DNA of 19,923 bases from Candidatus Methylomirabilota bacterium. GTDB lineage: Bacteria; Methylomirabilota; Methylomirabilia; Methylomirabilales; 2-02-FULL-66-22. Of the stretch, positions 5,850-14,443 are shown in pieces (the stretch's first letter is position 1; each line of letters starts with the position of its first letter). The stretch lies in contig JACQXP010000058.1 of assembly GCA_016208645.1 (NCBI GenBank), positions 1 through 19,923 of the forward strand, given 5' to 3'. Both the position numbers and the translations under genes were made by a program. The notes below the pieces were generated by a model. The model was not told where the DNA came from. It worked only from the letters and a program-made list of their open reading frames with translations, and did no database searches.

Positions 5850-7823
5850 TCAGAGGGTTCGAGCGACCAGCTCCGCCAGGTCCATGGCCTTGAGCTGCTC
5901 GGTCGCGTCCTTCGCGCGCAGCCCATCCTCGAACATGGTCAAGCAGAAGGGGCAGGCGGTGCCTACCACGTCCGGCTTCACCCGCAGCGCCTCCTCGGTC
6001 CGCCCGAGGTTGACCCGTTTGCCGATCCGTTCCTCGAACCACATCATCCCGCCACCGGCCCCGCAGCAGAAGCCCTGCTCCCGGGTCCGCTCCATCTCCT
6101 TGGCCTGGACGCCGGGCAGGATCTGGAGGATCTCCCGGGGCGCATCGAAGACCCCGTTGTGCCGGCCCAGGTAGCAGGAATCATGATAGGCCACGGTCTG
6201 GCCGACCGCCTTCGTCGGCTTGACCCGGCCCTGTCGCAGCAGGTCCTTGATCAGCACCGTATGGTGGATGACCTCGTAGTGGCCGCCGAACTGCCCGTAC
6301 TCGTTCTTGAAGGTGTTGAAGCAGTGGGGACACGCGGTGAGGATCTTCTTCACGCCGTACCCGCTGAGGGTTTCGATGTTGGCCTGCGCCTGCATCTGGA
6401 ACAGGAACTCGTGGCCGATGCGCCGCGCGGGATCGCCCGTGCACCGCTCCTCTTCCCCCAGGATGGCAAAATCCACCTCGCCGGCCTTCAGCACCTGCGT
6501 GAGGGCCCGGGCGACCTTCTGGGTGCGCTCGTCAAAGGCCGCGGCGCAGCCCACCCAGTACAGGTACTCCGCCGTCCCCTTCTCCGCCATCAGGGGAACA
6601 TCCAGGCCCCTGGCCCACTCCGTCCGCGTCGGCACGGCGCCCTGGTACGGGTGGCCGCGGCTTTCCATCCCGCGCATGGCCGCCTGCATCGTCTCCGGGA
6701 ACCTCGCCTCCTCCATGACCAGGAAGCGACGCATGTTGATGATCTTGGGGATCGGCTCGATGAAGACCGGACATTCCCGATGGCAGGCGCCGCACGTCGT
6801 GCAGGACCAGATCACGTCCTCGCTGACAATTCCGCCCACCATGGACTTGCCGTTGCCGTTCCCCCTGCCCTGGGCCAGCAGGTGGTCGCGAAGGTCAATG
6901 ATGAACCCCTTGGGCGTGAGGGGCTTTCCCGTGGCCCAGGCGGGGCAGGCGTCCTGACACCTCCCGCATTCCGTGCACGCCACGAGGTCCAGGAGGTCCT
7001 TGCGCGGAAACGCCTGGATCGTCGAGATCCCGAAGTGCTCGGCCTCCTCCAGGGCCACCGGCTGGATCACGCCCGAAGGTGTCGCACGGCGCAGGGCGAT
7101 GTTGGCCGCCGCCGCCAGGATGTGACGGATCAGCGTGTAGGGGAAGAGCGCGATGAACCCGAAGGCCAGGACCGCGTGGCCCCACCAGGCCACCCGGTGC
7201 CACAGGGCATGCTGGGATTGCGTGAGGCCGGCGAAGCCGAGGGCCGCCAGCCATCCCCCGGGCGACCAGAGGCCCCAGGGGTCCTTCGTCGCCATGATCC
7301 GCAGCCCCTCGACCGCGAATCCGCTGACCAGGATGGCGAGGAACAGCCAGAGGAAGAGGCCGTATCCTTCGGCGTCCCGAGGTTTCCATAATCGCGCCGG
7401 CCTCTTGGCGTAGCGGCGCGCCAGCGCCACGAGCACGCCCACCACCGCGGCCACGCCGAAGGTGTCCACGCTCAGGGACATGAAGTACAGGTAGAAGGTG
7501 CCCGATAGTGTCGGGATACCCAGGTAATCCTGAAGGGCCACCAGGCAGGTGGCGACAAACAGGATGCCGAACCCCCAGGAGATGGCCGCGTGCATGCTGC
7601 CGGCCAGCGGCTGCTGGAGCAGTCGCCGCTGGAGCACGGCCTGTGCCAAAAGATCCCGGAGTTGCCGGCCCATGGGAGGGAGGTCTTTCTCCGGCTGCCC
7701 GATCCACAGGATCTTGACGACGCGATAGCAGCCGTAGAGGAAGACTGCCAGGAACGGCAGGAAGAGAACGTACAGCAGGAGATGGGCCGGGATGTTCCAG
7801 TAGATCTCTCGCGAAGGGATCAT
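5850..7823 (-). CDS. Membrane-bound Fe-S ETF:(mena)quinone oxidoreductase, EMO/DUF224 type, 657 aa
   Basis: This likely takes electrons from ETF and reduces the quinone pool in the cytoplasmic membrane. The N-terminal 240 residues form a NarI-like membrane domain with about five to six hydrophobic segments (about 11-38, 78-98, 118-137, 154-172, 190-205, 213-236). His78, His209, His216 and His234 could ligate heme b. Two [4Fe-4S] motifs follow: C283-x2-C286-x2-C289-x3-C293 and C341-x2-C344-x2-C347-x3-C351. Two CCG (heterodisulfide-reductase D-like) domains come next: C426/C461/C498/C501, then C550/C586-C587/C624/C627. This order is that of the EMO proteins of Geobacter and syntrophic fatty-acid oxidisers. 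The gene lies next to etfA and etfB and between two acyl-CoA dehydrogenases, which supports the role. The start has GGAGCC 8 nt upstream. All cluster cysteines appear intact. Confidence 0.92.
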   Translation of the reverse strand: MIPSREIYWNIPAHLLLYVLFLPFLAVFLYGCYRVVKILWIGQPEKDLPPMGRQLRDLLAQAVLQRRLLQQPLAGSMHAAISWGFGILFVATCLVALQDYLGIPTLSGTFYLYFMSLSVDTFGVAAVVGVLVALARRYAKRPARLWKPRDAEGYGLFLWLFLAILVSGFAVEGLRIMATKDPWGLWSPGGWLAALGFAGLTQSQHALWHRVAWWGHAVLAFGFIALFPYTLIRHILAAAANIALRRATPSGVIQPVALEEAEHFGISTIQAFPRKDLLDLVACTECGRCQDACPAWATGKPLTPKGFIIDLRDHLLAQGRGNGNGKSMVGGIVSEDVIWSCTTCGACHRECPVFIEPIPKIINMRRFLVMEEARFPETMQAAMRGMESRGHPYQGAVPTRTEWARGLDVPLMAEKGTAEYLYWVGCAAAFDERTQKVARALTQVLKAGEVDFAILGEEERCTGDPARRIGHEFLFQMQAQANIETLSGYGVKKILTACPHCFNTFKNEYGQFGGHYEVIHHTVLIKDLLRQGRVKPTKAVGQTVAYHDSCYLGRHNGVFDAPREILQILPGVQAKEMERTREQGFCCGAGGGMMWFEERIGKRVNLGRTEEALRVKPDVVGTACPFCLTMFEDGLRAKDATEQLKAMDLAELVARTL

Positions 7824-7943
7824 CCGAACGGCTCCAAAAAGCTTCGACTAGGGCACACGAGCGATGGGTGATTTGGAATCCTTGGTACCCCGGTCAGGAA
7901 CTACCGTGAAGGTTCGCTCACTCGTCCTCCCCCTCTTCCCTCC

Positions 7944-7964
7944 CTTCTCCCCCGAGGGGAGAAG
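7944..7964. repeat. G-rich palindrome between etfA and the EMO gene
   Basis: CTTCTCCCC (7944-7952), a 3-nt loop and GGGGAGAAG (7956-7964) form a perfect 9-bp stem. It sits in a longer pyrimidine/purine block at 7923-7981 of the same kind as 4464-4521 and 9939-9960. The rest of the 168-bp gap (7824-7922) shows no feature I can support. The stem is followed on the minus strand by a GGGAG-rich run, not by T residues, so terminator function is doubtful. Confidence 0.8.
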
Positions 7965-7991
7965 GTGGGGTTGAGGGGAGAGCCATCAGGG

Positions 7992-8969
7992 TTACGTCAA
8001 CTCCCTGCACTTCTCGATGAACTTCGGCAATAGGGCCTTGTAGTCCCCAACGATCCCGAGGTGCGCGACCTTGAAGATCGGCGCATCGGGATCCGTGTTG
8101 ATCGCCACGATAGTCTTGGAGCCGGTCATCCCCGCCAGGTGCTGGGTGGCGCCGGAGATGCCCACCGCAATGTAGAGATCCGGACTCACCGTCTTTCGGG
8201 TCTGGCCGACCTGCCACGAGGCGGGGACCCATCCGGCGTCCGTGGCGGCACGCGACGCGCCCACGGCCCCCTTGAGGAGCTGTGCCAGCTCCTCGAGCTG
8301 CTTGAAGGGTTCGGGGCCCTTCAGCCCGCGTCCGCCGCTCACGACCACGCGGGCATTCTCCAGCTTGACGCCGCGGACCTCCTCCGCGACCTTCTGGACC
8401 AGCCGGGTGCGGGCGAGGGAGGGATCCAGAGAGAGTGTCACCGCGATCTCCTCCCCCCTGCGGCCCGCCTGCTCCGCCGCGGGCGCCATGCTGCGGGGCT
8501 TGACCGTGGCCACTACCGGGAAGCGTTGCGCCGCGAGAGTCGCGATGGCTCGCCCGCCGTACACCTGTCGCCGGAAGAGCATGGCGGGCCCGTCTGCCTC
8601 CACCGCCAGCACCTCGGTCACCATGCCCGCGTTCAGCCGATGGGCCAGCCGCGGCGCCACCTCCTTGCCGCAGGAGTCGTCGGCCAGGAGGATCACCTGG
8701 GGCGCTGCCTGCGCGGCGATCTGCGCCAGCGCCGCCACGTAGGCGTCCCCCTGGCGGCCGGCCAGCAGCGGGTGTTCGGCTCGGAAGACCTGGTCCGCCC
8801 CGCAGGCGAACAGCCCCGCAGTCAGCGGGGTGGGCGCGGCCCCCAGGACCACCGCTTTCACCCGCCCCTGGGTGGCATCCGCCAGGCGACGCGCCGCCCC
8901 CAGAAGTTCCAGCGTGTTTTGCGAGGGGAGGTTCCCCTGTTCACTCGCCACGATCAGGACATCAGTCAT
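7992..8969 (-). CDS. etfA: Electron transfer flavoprotein alpha subunit, 325 aa
   Basis: This is the large ETF chain, which binds the redox FAD that shuttles electrons from acyl-CoA dehydrogenases to the membrane oxidoreductase. The C-terminal FAD domain is clear: ARVVVSGGRGLKGPEPF (206-222), GQTRKTVSPDLYIAVGISGA (255-274), QHLAGM (276-281) and IVAINTDPDAPIF (287-299), ending in LGIVGDY. The start ATG at 8967-8969 (MTDVLIVASEQ) has GGAG 8 nt upstream. The frame is open further up to 9056 but crosses the repeat at 9032-9103 and has no ETF-like sequence there. The gene lies downstream of etfB, separated by a hairpin-containing 133-bp gap, and upstream of the EMO gene. No extra ferredoxin domain is present. 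Confidence 0.96.
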   Translation of the reverse strand: MTDVLIVASEQGNLPSQNTLELLGAARRLADATQGRVKAVVLGAAPTPLTAGLFACGADQVFRAEHPLLAGRQGDAYVAALAQIAAQAAPQVILLADDSCGKEVAPRLAHRLNAGMVTEVLAVEADGPAMLFRRQVYGGRAIATLAAQRFPVVATVKPRSMAPAAEQAGRRGEEIAVTLSLDPSLARTRLVQKVAEEVRGVKLENARVVVSGGRGLKGPEPFKQLEELAQLLKGAVGASRAATDAGWVPASWQVGQTRKTVSPDLYIAVGISGATQHLAGMTGSKTIVAINTDPDAPIFKVAHLGIVGDYKALLPKFIEKCRELT

Positions 8970-9031
8970 CTGTCCGTCTCCAGATGAAAAACGAATTCCC
9001 CGCAGGTCAGAGAGGATCTCGATCCCTTTCT

Positions 9032-9103
9032 CGGCTCTCGGCTCTCGGGCACCCATTGCATATGGCCCGCGCTGCGGGCCGCAATGGGTCTCGGCTCTCC
9101 CGT
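9032..9103. repeat. Hairpin element between etfB and etfA
   Basis: ACCCATTGC (9051-9059) pairs with GCAATGGGT (9081-9089). Inside, GGCCCGC (9064-9070) pairs with GCGGGCC (9074-9080) across a 3-nt loop, leaving a 4-nt bulge. The stem is flanked by reiterated CGGCTCT words (TCGGCTCTCGGCTCTCGG to the left, TCTCGGCTCTCCC to the right). It touches the etfB stop codon. No T-run follows on the minus strand. It may modulate the EtfB:EtfA ratio or be a passive insertion. Confidence 0.85.
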
Positions 9104-9903
9104 CAGATCACCTTGAGTTCCCGCAGCCGCAGGGCGAGTCCTTCCGCTCGCTCCTCGGGGGTTTCCCCGTCCAGGATCTCGCACTTCGATTCGCGCTGGG
9201 GGATGGAGACATCCTGCACCTGGAGCCGGGCGGCGCCGACCCCCACCCGCGCACCCTCCAGGCCCAGGTCGGCGGCCTTCCAGGTCGGGACCTGCTTCTT
9301 CGCCGCGGCCATGATGTCCCTGAGTTTGGAGTACCGGGGCACGTTGCTGTCATCGCTGATGATGCTAACCGCGAGCGGGAAGGCCGCCTCCACCAGCTCG
9401 TATCCATCCTCGACGATCCGGCGCACCAGCGCCTTCCCGTCCTTCACCTCGACCTTGCTGACGAATGTCACGCATGGGAGGCCCAGCGCCTCCGCCAGGA
9501 GCGGCCCCATCACCTTGTCCCCGGTATCCCCGGACACGCACCCGGTCAGCACCAGATCGGGCACGCCGATTTTCTGGATGGCCTTGGCCAGGACGTGGGC
9601 CACCCCGAAGGGGTCGGATTCGAGCAGGGGCTGATCACTGACCAGGAACCCGTCATCCACACCCATGCCCAGGGCGCTCTTGATCGCCCCCATGGCCCCC
9701 GATTCCCCCAGACAGAGCGCCGTGACTTTCCCGCCCACCTTCTCCCGAAGTTGCAGCGCGACCTCCAGGGCGTTCTGGTCGTAGGCGCTGATGACCAGGG
9801 AGAGACCCCCGCGGAGCTGCCGCATGCTGTTCGGGTCCAGCTTGAACTGATCGGCCGGGATCTCGGGATCGATGATCTGTTTGATGCAGACGATGATGTG
9901 CAT
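9103..9903 (-). CDS. etfB: Electron transfer flavoprotein beta subunit, 266 aa
   Basis: This is the small ETF chain, partner of EtfA and binder of AMP or a second FAD. The start MHIIVCIKQIIDP, the central SAYDQNALEVALQL (39-52) and the family signature VPRYSKLRDIMAAAKKQV (188-205) identify it. The nucleotide-binding loop reads TGCVSGDTGDKVMGPLLAE (120-138). It differs from the GKQAIDDD type of classical mitochondrial or proteobacterial EtfB and retains a DTG core. Whether it holds AMP or FAD cannot be settled by eye. The start ATG at 9901-9903 has GGAGG upstream. The stop abuts the hairpin at 9032-9103. The pairing with the EMO gene favours a non-bifurcating, quinone-directed ETF. Confidence 0.96.
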   Translation of the reverse strand: MHIIVCIKQIIDPEIPADQFKLDPNSMRQLRGGLSLVISAYDQNALEVALQLREKVGGKVTALCLGESGAMGAIKSALGMGVDDGFLVSDQPLLESDPFGVAHVLAKAIQKIGVPDLVLTGCVSGDTGDKVMGPLLAEALGLPCVTFVSKVEVKDGKALVRRIVEDGYELVEAAFPLAVSIISDDSNVPRYSKLRDIMAAAKKQVPTWKAADLGLEGARVGVGAARLQVQDVSIPQRESKCEILDGETPEERAEGLALRLRELKVI

Positions 9904-9938
9904 CTGGGAGCCTCCGGGCGATCACCCCCCACCCTGCC

Positions 9939-9960
9939 CCTCCCCCTCGTGAGGGGGGAG
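9939..9960. repeat. G-rich palindrome between acyl-CoA dehydrogenase and etfB
   Basis: CCTCCCCCTC (9939-9948), a 2-nt loop and GAGGGGGGAG (9951-9960) nearly pair throughout. They sit in a block at 9926-9977 that ends in GGGAGGGGGTGAG. It belongs to the same loose family as 4464-4521 and 7944-7964, and takes up most of the 88-bp gap. Confidence 0.8.
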
Positions 9961-9991
9961 GGAACGGGAGGGGGTGAGCTGTCGAACGTTC

Positions 9992-11131
9992 CTACGAGAG
10001 AAGCGCGTTCGCGATCACCATCCGCTGCACCTCCGAGGTGCCCTCATAGATCTCGGTGATCTTGGCGTCGCGCATGAACCGCTGGGCCGGGTAGTCCATC
10101 ATGTACCCGTAGCCGCCGAAGATCTGGACCCCCTTGACGCTCGCGCGCATGGCGATCTCGGACGCGTACAGCTTGGCCATGGAGGATTCCTTCGTGTGGC
10201 GCAGGCCCTGGTCCTTCAGCAGGGCGGCGTTGAGGGTGAGCAGGCGGGCCGCGTCAATCTCCATGGCCATGTCGGCCAGCATGAACTGGATGGCCTGGTT
10301 GGCCGCGATCGGCTTGCCGAACTGGACGCGCTGCTTCGCGTAGTCCAGCGAGGCCTCCAGGGCCGCCCGCGCGATGCCCACCGCCTGCGCGGCGATCCCG
10401 ATCCGGCCCCCGTCCAGTGCGGCCAGGGCGATCTTGAAGCCCTCGCCCTCCTTGCCCAGGAGGTTTCCCGCCGGCACCCGGCAGGCATCGAAGGTGAGCT
10501 GGGCGCAACTGCTGCCCCGGATCCCCAGCTTCTTCTCCAGGTGGGCCACGGCGAAGCCCGGCGTCCCGCGTTCCACCACGAAGGCGCAGATCCCTCTGTG
10601 TTTCAGGTCCTTGTTGACGGTGGCGAACACGATGGCATACTCCGCCTCGCTCCCGTTGGTGATGAAGTTCTTGCTCCCGTTCAGGACGTAGCAGTCCCCC
10701 TCGCGTCTGGCGGTCGTTTCCTGGTTCGCGGCGTCGCTGCCCGCATTGGGCTCGCTCAGGCAGAAGCAGCCCATGTGCTTCCCGCTCGCCACGGGGACCA
10801 GGAACCGCCGCTTCTGTTCTTGCGTGCCGAACTTCACCAGCGGGTCGCAGAAGAGCGAGTTGTTCACCGACATGATGACGCCGTGGGAGGCGCAGGCCCG
10901 GCTCACCTCCTCCAGGGCCAGCGCGTAGCAGACGCTGTCCGCCCCGGCCCCGCCGTACTCTTGCGGCACCGCGACCCCCATGAAGCCCAGCTCGCCCAGC
11001 TTCCGGATGGTCTCGCGGGGGAACTCAGCCAGCTCGTCCACCTTCTCGGCGATGGGCGCGATCTCCTTGTCGGCGAACTGCCGCGCCGTCTCCTGGAACA
11101 TCCGCTGCTCTTCCGTCAGCTCAAAATCCAT
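9992..11131 (-). CDS. Acyl-CoA dehydrogenase (short-chain/butyryl-CoA type), 379 aa
   Basis: This is an FAD-dependent acyl-CoA dehydrogenase of standard length for SCAD/butyryl-CoA dehydrogenases. Landmarks are FCLSEPNAGSDAANQ (132-146), the flavin-contact VQIFGGYGYMMDYP and the catalytic Glu363 in IYEGTSEVQRM. It ends NALLS, as family members do, in contrast to the tailed paralogue at 4401-5651. It stands directly upstream of etfB, so it is the natural electron donor of this ETF. The two dehydrogenases share much sequence (for example DGGRIGIAAQAVGIA and TGRAGIAAQAVGIA) but are clearly different genes. The start is set by homology (MDFELTEEQ). A good Shine-Dalgarno sequence is lacking; a 30-bp-arm hairpin begins 18 bp upstream and may affect translation. 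Confidence 0.96.
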   Translation of the reverse strand: MDFELTEEQRMFQETARQFADKEIAPIAEKVDELAEFPRETIRKLGELGFMGVAVPQEYGGAGADSVCYALALEEVSRACASHGVIMSVNNSLFCDPLVKFGTQEQKRRFLVPVASGKHMGCFCLSEPNAGSDAANQETTARREGDCYVLNGSKNFITNGSEAEYAIVFATVNKDLKHRGICAFVVERGTPGFAVAHLEKKLGIRGSSCAQLTFDACRVPAGNLLGKEGEGFKIALAALDGGRIGIAAQAVGIARAALEASLDYAKQRVQFGKPIAANQAIQFMLADMAMEIDAARLLTLNAALLKDQGLRHTKESSMAKLYASEIAMRASVKGVQIFGGYGYMMDYPAQRFMRDAKITEIYEGTSEVQRMVIANALLS

Positions 11132-11148
11132 CTCAGAACCCGGAATGG

Positions 11149-11245
11149 AACCGCCAATGAACGCAAATGAACGCGAATAAGGGTCCCTTCTCTTGCGAGG
11201 CTTTCAGTTGGAGCCATTTGCGTTTATTTGCGTTCATTTGCGGTT
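11149..11245. repeat. ATGAACGCAAATGAACGC hairpin element
   Basis: Arms of 30 bp at 11149-11178 and 11216-11245 pair at about 27 positions around a 37-nt loop. The arms are made of reiterated AATGAACGCAAAT words and are much more AT-rich than the surroundings. The element fills the 135-bp gap between enoyl-CoA hydratase and acyl-CoA dehydrogenase. It ends 18 bp before the dehydrogenase start codon, where no clear ribosome binding site is visible. Confidence 0.9.
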
Positions 11246-11266
11246 GCATGGTCTTGGTCTTTTCTT

Positions 11267-12049
11267 CTAGCGGCCCTTGAAGCTCGCCTTGCGCTTCTCC
11301 AGGAACGCCTTCACGCCCTCGACGTAATCTTCGGTGGTGAAGCAGAGGCTCCAGGCCTTGGCTTCGATCTCGGTCCCGCTGGCCAGGTCCACCTGCGTGC
11401 CGGCCTCGACGGCCTCCTTCACCATGCGCAGGGCGACGTCCCCCTTGCTCAGGAGTCGTTCGCAGAGCTTCTGGACCTCGGTCATCAGGTCCGCGGCCGG
11501 CACCACCTTGCAGACCAGCCCGAGCCGCAGGGCCTCCTCGGCCGGGAGCATGTCCCCGGTCATCATCAGTTCCTTGGCCTTCTGCTTCCCCACCAGCCGC
11601 GACAGGCGCTGCGTCCCGCCGGCGCCCGGGATGATCCCCAGGGTGATCTCCGGCTGGCCGACCCGGGCCGTGTCCGCGGCATAGGCGATGTCGCAGGCCA
11701 TCATCAGCTCGCAGCCCCCTCCCAGTGCAAACCCGTTGACCGCGGCGATGGTCGGCTTGGGCATCGTCTCCAGCGTGCGGAAGATGCGCTGGGCGTTGCG
11801 GCTGAAATCCAGGGCCGCGACCGGATCCATGTCCACGAACTCCCGGATGTCGGCTCCCGCGGCGAAGGCCCGGTCCCCCGCCCCCGTGATCACCAATACG
11901 CGGGCAGCCGGGTCCGTCGCCACCTCCTCGAAGGCCTCGTCCAGCTCCCGGAACATCTGCCGGTTCAGGGCGTTCAGTTGCTGGGGGCGGTTCAACGTGA
12001 CGGTGGCCACGCCTCCCTCGATCTTGATCAGGATCGTTTCGAAGCTCAT
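11267..12049 (-). CDS. Enoyl-CoA hydratase (crotonase family), 260 aa
   Basis: This hydrates 2-enoyl-CoA to 3-hydroxyacyl-CoA, the second step of beta-oxidation. The crotonase fold is plain: RPQQLNALN (21-29), the oxyanion-hole AFAAGADI (61-68) and NGFALGGGCELMMACD (105-120). Both catalytic acids are present, Glu114 in GGGCEL and Glu134 in GQPEITLGIIPGAGGTQRL. With both glutamates present, hydratase is preferred over isomerase or decarboxylase relatives. The length is typical. The start ATG at 12047-12049 has GGGGAGGG upstream. The gene lies between the 3-hydroxybutyryl-CoA dehydrogenase and the short-chain acyl-CoA dehydrogenase, as in butyryl-CoA pathways. Confidence 0.95.
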   Translation of the reverse strand: MSFETILIKIEGGVATVTLNRPQQLNALNRQMFRELDEAFEEVATDPAARVLVITGAGDRAFAAGADIREFVDMDPVAALDFSRNAQRIFRTLETMPKPTIAAVNGFALGGGCELMMACDIAYAADTARVGQPEITLGIIPGAGGTQRLSRLVGKQKAKELMMTGDMLPAEEALRLGLVCKVVPAADLMTEVQKLCERLLSKGDVALRMVKEAVEAGTQVDLASGTEIEAKAWSLCFTTEDYVEGVKAFLEKRKASFKGR

Positions 12050-12081
12050 GCACCCTCCCCCCCGCCCTCCCCCTGTCGGGC

Positions 12082-12208
12082 CAATGGAAAATCTAAAACC
12101 GACAATGAAAAACTGACAACCAAAGCATAATCCGCTGAAGCGCCCCCGGGATACCTCCGCTGGCGAGTCATTTTCAGTTGTCGGTTGTCAGTTTTCCATT
12201 TTCAATTG
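12082..12208. repeat. GACAACC/TTTTCAATTTTCCATT inverted repeat, copy 1
   Basis: The left arm, about 12082-12121, begins CAATGGAAAATC and contains AAAACCGACAA and TGACAACC. The right arm, about 12170-12208, contains GTCGGTTGTCAGTTTTCC and ends ATTTTCAATTG. The arms pair through shared words with shifts, and the 48-bp middle is unique. Two related copies lie at 17065-17192 and 18968-19080. It fills the gap between the enoyl-CoA hydratase and the 3-hydroxybutyryl-CoA dehydrogenase and is AT-rich compared with both genes. Confidence 0.88.
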
Positions 12209-12218
12209 AATTGCTCGT

Positions 12219-13078
12219 CTACGAGTAGTTGTAGAAGCCCCGTCGGCTCTTTCGCCCCAGCCGGCCCGCATCCACCATCTGGACCAGCAGCGGGGCCGGC
12301 CGGTACTTGGGATCGCCCAATCCCTCGTGGAGCACGCGGAGCACCGCGAGACAGACGTCCAGCCCGATCAGGTCCGCCAAGGCCAGGGGACCCATCGGAT
12401 GCTTCATCCCCAGTTGCATGACGTTGTCAATGGCGTCCACCGTCCCCACGCCCTCCATGAGGGCGAAGATCGCCTCGTTGATCATGGGCATGAGGATCCG
12501 GTTGGCCAGTTGGCCAGAAACCCCGGGAAATCCTTGGCCTCCACCGTGGTCTTCCCCAGGCGCTTGGCCAAGTCGTGCGTCGCCGCGGCGGTTTCCGCGG
12601 CCGTTTCCACGCCGCGGATCACCTCCACCAGTTGCAGCAGAGGAACCGGATTCATGAAGTGCATACCGATCACCTTCTCGGGTCGCTTCGTGGTCGCCCC
12701 GATCTTGGTGATGGAGATGGAAGACGTGTTGGTGGCCAGGATGGTGTTGGGGCGGCAGATCTTCTCCAGCTCCTGGAAGATCGCCTTCTTCACCGCGTAC
12801 TCCTCGGTGGCCGCCTCCACGACGAAGTCGGCGTTCTTCATGTCCGGCATGCCCGTCGTGGTGATCAGCATCTTCATCATCTCGGCCTTCTGGCCCTCGC
12901 TGATCTTCCCGGACTCCACCAGGCGATCCAGCCCCTTCTCTATGCGGGCGCGGGCGTGCTGCAGGAGGCGATCCTCCAGATCACGCAGGATGACCCGAAA
13001 TCCGTTCTGGATGGCCACCTGGGCGATCCCCTGACCCATGGTGCCGGCTCCCACCACCCCGATGGTCTTGATCTCCAT
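12219..13078 (-). pseudogene. 3-hydroxybutyryl-CoA dehydrogenase, frameshifted by an 8-bp tandem duplication
   Basis: This NAD-dependent enzyme oxidises 3-hydroxyacyl-CoA to 3-ketoacyl-CoA. The N-terminal frame (12482-13078) has the Rossmann motif GVVGAGTMGQGIA (7-19), TNTSS (116-120), catalytic His140 in GMHFMNPVPLLQLVE with Glu152, and Asn190 in KDFPGFLAN. It then shifts and stops as WPTGSSCP. The C-terminal frame (from 12219) carries RILMPMINEAIFALMEG...GPLALADLIGLDV...GFYNYS. At the junction GTTGGCCA occurs twice in a row (12501-12516). Removing one copy restores FPGFLANRILMPMINEA and a normal 283-aa protein. The start ATG is preceded by GAGGAGG. It may be a recent natural mutation or an assembly error. 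The downstream and upstream pathway genes are intact. Confidence 0.93.
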
Positions 13079-13111
13079 GGTGCCTCCTCTATTCTCCTGG
13101 AGGAAACCGAC

Positions 13112-13154
13112 AGCGAATGGCGACACCGCACCGGGCGGGACTGTCGCTATCGCC
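13112..13154. repeat. Weak inverted repeat between thiolase and 3-hydroxybutyryl-CoA dehydrogenase genes
   Basis: AGCGAATGGCGACA (13112-13125) and TGTCGCTATCGCC (13142-13154) can pair with a small offset around a 16-nt GC-rich loop. It is in a 93-bp gap (13079-13171). The pairing is imperfect and has no related copy in the window, so it is listed with caution. Confidence 0.45.
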
Positions 13155-13171
13155 GTCCCCGTCGCCAGCGC

Positions 13172-14350
<1,179 letters not shown>

Positions 14351-14443
14351 TCCTATCTCCCCTTCCCCCCAGCTCCCCTGCTCCGCTGCTCCCCCGGCCC
14401 CCTGCCCCCTTGCGCCTCCGCCCCTCTGCTCCCCTGCCCGCCG
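14351..14443 (-). other. G-run-rich leader between the TetR gene and the thiolase gene
   Basis: Read on the coding (minus) strand, this 93-bp gap contains at least seven runs of four or more G separated by short spacers, including GGGGGCAGGGGGCCGGGGG. The block ends at the thiolase Shine-Dalgarno region. Repeated GGGGAGCAG words suggest a low-complexity expansion. The transcript could form a G-quadruplex close to the ribosome site. This is an inference from base composition only. Confidence 0.6.

Noticed and set aside
5692..5926. Small peptide frames inside the GTACG repeats (RTFVPSYVRT-like peptides)
   Set aside because: They are translations of the repeat words, occur in several frames, and have no ribosome site or family support.
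12482..12516. Programmed ribosomal frameshift in the 3-hydroxybutyryl-CoA dehydrogenase
   Set aside because: No slippery heptamer is seen, and the exact 8-bp duplication explains the frame change fully.
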